Source: DASQHW01 sp963837155 (lineage in GTDB: Bacteria > Actinomycetota > Acidimicrobiia > IMCC26256 > PALSA-610). Taken from it: DNA of 64,000 bases. Of the stretch, positions 62,404-64,000 are shown piece by piece. Numbering within the stretch: the first letter of the stretch is position 1; every line of letters starts with the position of its first letter. The position numbers and the translations under genes are program-made. Location: the NCBI GenBank assembly GCA_963837155.1, contig CAWIMB010000002.1, positions 2,604,001-2,668,000 of the forward strand. Direction: 5' to 3'. The notes beneath the pieces are model-generated. The model was not told the DNA's origin, made no database searches, and saw only the letters and a program-made list of their open reading frames with translations.

Positions 62404-62447
62404 ATATCCACAGTCGTCCACACGTGTCGTCCACACCCTGTGGAGAA
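62404..62447. promoter_or_regulatory. Cluster of four DnaA-box-like 9-mers upstream of dnaE
   Basis: Within 44 bases directly before the dnaE start lie ATATCCACA (62404-62412), TCGTCCACA (62414-62422), TCGTCCACA (62427-62435) and, inverted, TGTGGAGAA (62439-62447, complement TTCTCCACA). Each keeps the TCCACA core of the DnaA box, with one or two changes in the first three bases. The positions suggest that DnaA may control dnaE. No oriC features such as AT-rich repeats or dnaN/dnaA neighbours are present. Confidence 0.5.
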
Positions 62448-62524
62448 CTACACGACTGTAACTTCGCAGACTAGGCGCGCCGATCGCTCCCGACAAGGGA
62501 TTCGCCCGGCCGGTCTGCCCCGCC

Positions 62525-63019
62525 TCAGTCGCCGGTCTGGCCGTCGATCTGTTCGCGCATGAGGTCGAGGTGACCCACGTGGCGCGCAGTCTCCTCGATC
62601 ATGTGCACCAGGATCCAGCGCAACGTGACGTGGCCCCGAAAGTTGGTGGCAGCGGCGCTCACGTCGTCGAGGGACCGCGCAGCCTCGGCGGTCTTCCGCG
62701 CGAATGCGCACACGTCGGCATACTCGTCGAGGACCGACGCAACGGTGTCGTCATCGTGCAGTTTGAATTCACCATGGTCGTCCAGGTCGTCTCGCACCGG
62801 GTTGCCGAGGAAGATCTCGTCGAACCATCCGTACTCGACCGCAGCCAAGTCCGCGACGACGCCGAGCGGGGTGAGACCAGTCGGCGTCATGACTCGTGTC
62901 GCGTCCTCGCGCGCCAGGCCCTCGACCGTGCGTGCCACAACCGTGCGGTACCAGTCGAGAAAGCCGTTGAGCATCTCGCGCTCGTCGGCGCGTGCCCCCA
63001 GGTCGCTCACGTCGCGCAT
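62525..63019 (-). CDS. DinB/DUF664-like protein
   Basis: A 164-residue four-helix-bundle protein (MLNGFLDWYRTVVARTVEGL, TPLGVVADLAAVEYGWFDEIFLG, WILVHMIEETARHVGHLDLMREQIDG). The conserved histidines near the C-terminal helix (HMIEETARHVGH) are the metal-site pattern of DinB-like proteins, a group that includes mycothiol-dependent transferases. Its enzymatic role here is unknown. It lies upstream of dnaE on the same strand with a 123-base gap holding the DnaA-box cluster. Confidence 0.88.
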   Translation of the reverse strand: MRDVSDLGARADEREMLNGFLDWYRTVVARTVEGLAREDATRVMTPTGLTPLGVVADLAAVEYGWFDEIFLGNPVRDDLDDHGEFKLHDDDTVASVLDEYADVCAFARKTAEAARSLDDVSAAATNFRGHVTLRWILVHMIEETARHVGHLDLMREQIDGQTGD

Positions 63020-63043
63020 CGTAACGAGCAGGGCGGGGCGCCG

Positions 63044-64000
63044 CTATGAGCCGCCACGCGCCGCGAGCATCGGCACGAGCATCTCGTCAGCGGTCAGCGA
63101 CCCGTGGCCCGAGCGCAACTGGAGCTCGTTCGGGAGTGCAGGGTCCACGAACGCAACCGCGTCACGGGCCGCGAGCACGACGTCGCCGATGCGGCTCGGC
63201 ACGGTGCCGGTCGCCCCTTCGCCGAACAAACCCTGTTCGAGCAGCTCGGCGCGTGACCATACCCACGCCCGGTCGGCGACCGCGTCGCGCGCAACGTCGA
63301 GCAGTTCACGCGCAGCGCCCTTGCACGCGTAGCAGTAGCGGAAGCGGCCGTCGCCGGCCATCGCCGCGCATCGCGACACGAGCTCCGGCAACGTCAGCCA
63401 GGAGTCTCGCTCGAGGTGCACCTGCCCGTGATCCGATGTGACGAGCAACGCGGCCTGTGCCGGCAGCGCGTCGCGAAGTTCGGCGACGAGACGGTCGGCG
63501 TCCGCGAGCTCGCGGTAATACACGCGATCGTGCAGACCGAACTCGTGGGCGACGGTGTCAACACCCGGGTAGTAGGCATAGACAAGTCGTTCGCCCTTTT
63601 CGACGCAACGCACGGTTTGTTCGATCAGCGTCGCGTTCGTGTGCCAGCCGACGAACCGTGATCCGCGCAGGTGTGCCTGCGTGAAGCCACTCGTACGGAA
63701 CTCGGCACGCGTCACCACGGGAACGGCACGACCGAGGAACGCCGTGTGGCGCTGGACGTCGAAGGGATCGGGCGGACGACCGCCGCCCTCGACCGACCAC
63801 CGCAACACGTTCAGCACGTCCGACCCGACGCGCATCCGGTAGCCCATGATGCCGTGCTGGGCGGGAGCGAGACCCGTCGCAATCGACGTGAGTGCGGTCG
63901 CAGTGGTGGCCGGCAGGACCGTGGTGATCGGTCCGCCCTCCATCGCCGCAAGGGCCGGCATGCGTGCTCGGTGCTCCTCGACGGCATGCCACCCGAGGCC
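63044..64000 (-). CDS. Alkaline phosphatase-superfamily/nucleotide pyrophosphatase-like protein (5' end outside window)
   Basis: The frame is open to the right edge: 318 residues are visible, and the start lies beyond. Near the edge it reads GLGWHAVEEHRARMP, then TTVLPATTATALTSIATGLAPAQHGIMGYRM, the nucleophile-threonine region of PglZ/NPP-type phosphodiesterases. YYPGVDTVAHEFGLHD gives the next metal ligands, and VTSDHGQVHLERDSW the last. All ligands of the two-metal site appear to be present. The substrate is unknown; members cleave phosphodiesters or pyrophosphates. Confidence 0.85.
   Translation of the reverse strand, partial: GLGWHAVEEHRARMPALAAMEGGPITTVLPATTATALTSIATGLAPAQHGIMGYRMRVGSDVLNVLRWSVEGGGRPPDPFDVQRHTAFLGRAVPVVTRAEFRTSGFTQAHLRGSRFVGWHTNATLIEQTVRCVEKGERLVYAYYPGVDTVAHEFGLHDRVYYRELADADRLVAELRDALPAQAALLVTSDHGQVHLERDSWLTLPELVSRCAAMAGDGRFRYCYACKGAARELLDVARDAVADRAWVWSRAELLEQGLFGEGATGTVPSRIGDVVLAARDAVAFVDPALPNELQLRSGHGSLTADEMLVPMLAARGGS

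Noticed and set aside
62404..62447. DnaA-box cluster as a replication origin
   Set aside because: There is no AT-rich unwinding region and no dnaA, dnaN, recF or gyrB neighbour; a regulatory cluster is more likely.
1..64000. tRNA, rRNA, tmRNA, insertion-sequence transposases, integrases and prophage genes
   Set aside because: None could be recognised by eye on either strand; a covariance-model scan would be decisive for small RNAs.

Overview
The window is a high-GC, monoderm actinobacterial chromosome segment, most likely from the class Acidimicrobiia or a close relative. Pointers are phosphatidylinositol-mannoside genes (pgsA, an acyltransferase and pimA), a mycothiol ligase (mshC), several F420-type enzymes (PPOX, LLM and NpdG-like), frequent GTG/TTG starts, and type IV pilus genes, which most mycobacteria and streptomycetes lack. 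This placement is inferred from gene content; there is no rRNA gene in the window.

Most of the window is an ancestral actinobacterial backbone read on the minus strand. From high to low coordinates it runs thrS, HIT, pgsA, acyltransferase, pimA, pdxS, pdxT, yebC, ruvC, ruvA, ruvB, yajC, secD, secF, apt, rel, hisS, aspS, rarA, alaS, ruvX, mltG, aroE. As I recall it, this is the order of Rv2614c to Rv2552c in Mycobacterium tuberculosis. Lineage-specific blocks are inserted into it: a minor-pilin cluster between hisS and rel (17.9-24.9 kb), a single AbiEi/DUF559-like gene between aspS and rarA, a Cox-like/antiporter/ArsR block between ruvC and yebC (34.3-40.5 kb), DUF3048-htpX-lemA-IMPase between pdxS and pimA, and an EF-G paralogue with mscL between pgsA and HIT.

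Layout. 1-0.3 kb: tail of an APH-like kinase. 0.3-6.7 kb: pilC, pilT, pilB, a secreted CAP protein and a DUF4388 protein, the motor part of a type IV pilus. 6.8-17.9 kb: cell wall, DNA repair and aminoacyl-tRNA synthetase genes. 17.9-24.9 kb: two divergent, mirror-image minor-pilin operons. 25-34.3 kb: stringent response, purine salvage, Sec export and Holliday-junction resolution. 34.3-40.5 kb: CoxG/MocA/CoxM/CoxS-like genes, a PPOX protein, a K+ or Na+/H+ antiporter, and an ArsR-SRPBCC/PDZ pair. 40-49 kb: peroxiredoxin, YebC, PLP synthase, HtpX/LemA and PIM biosynthesis. 49-57 kb: EF-G2-like protein, MscL, HIT, ThrS, MshC. 57-64 kb: SDR, NpdG-like and LLM enzymes, dnaE, a DinB-like protein and a phosphodiesterase running off the end.

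Two points matter for the reader. First, eleven otherwise intact genes, including essential dnaE, alaS and aspS, need about fifteen single-base frame corrections. This looks like residual indel error in the assembly, so these genes are annotated as CDS across the shifts. Second, three families of dispersed repeats occur, mostly directly after stop codons: a 46-bp palindrome (3 copies), a 40-50-bp palindrome (3 copies, two of them bracketing the AbiEi/DUF559 gene as inverted repeats), and a 58-bp direct repeat (3 tandem copies plus one distant copy). No tRNA, rRNA or CRISPR array was seen.
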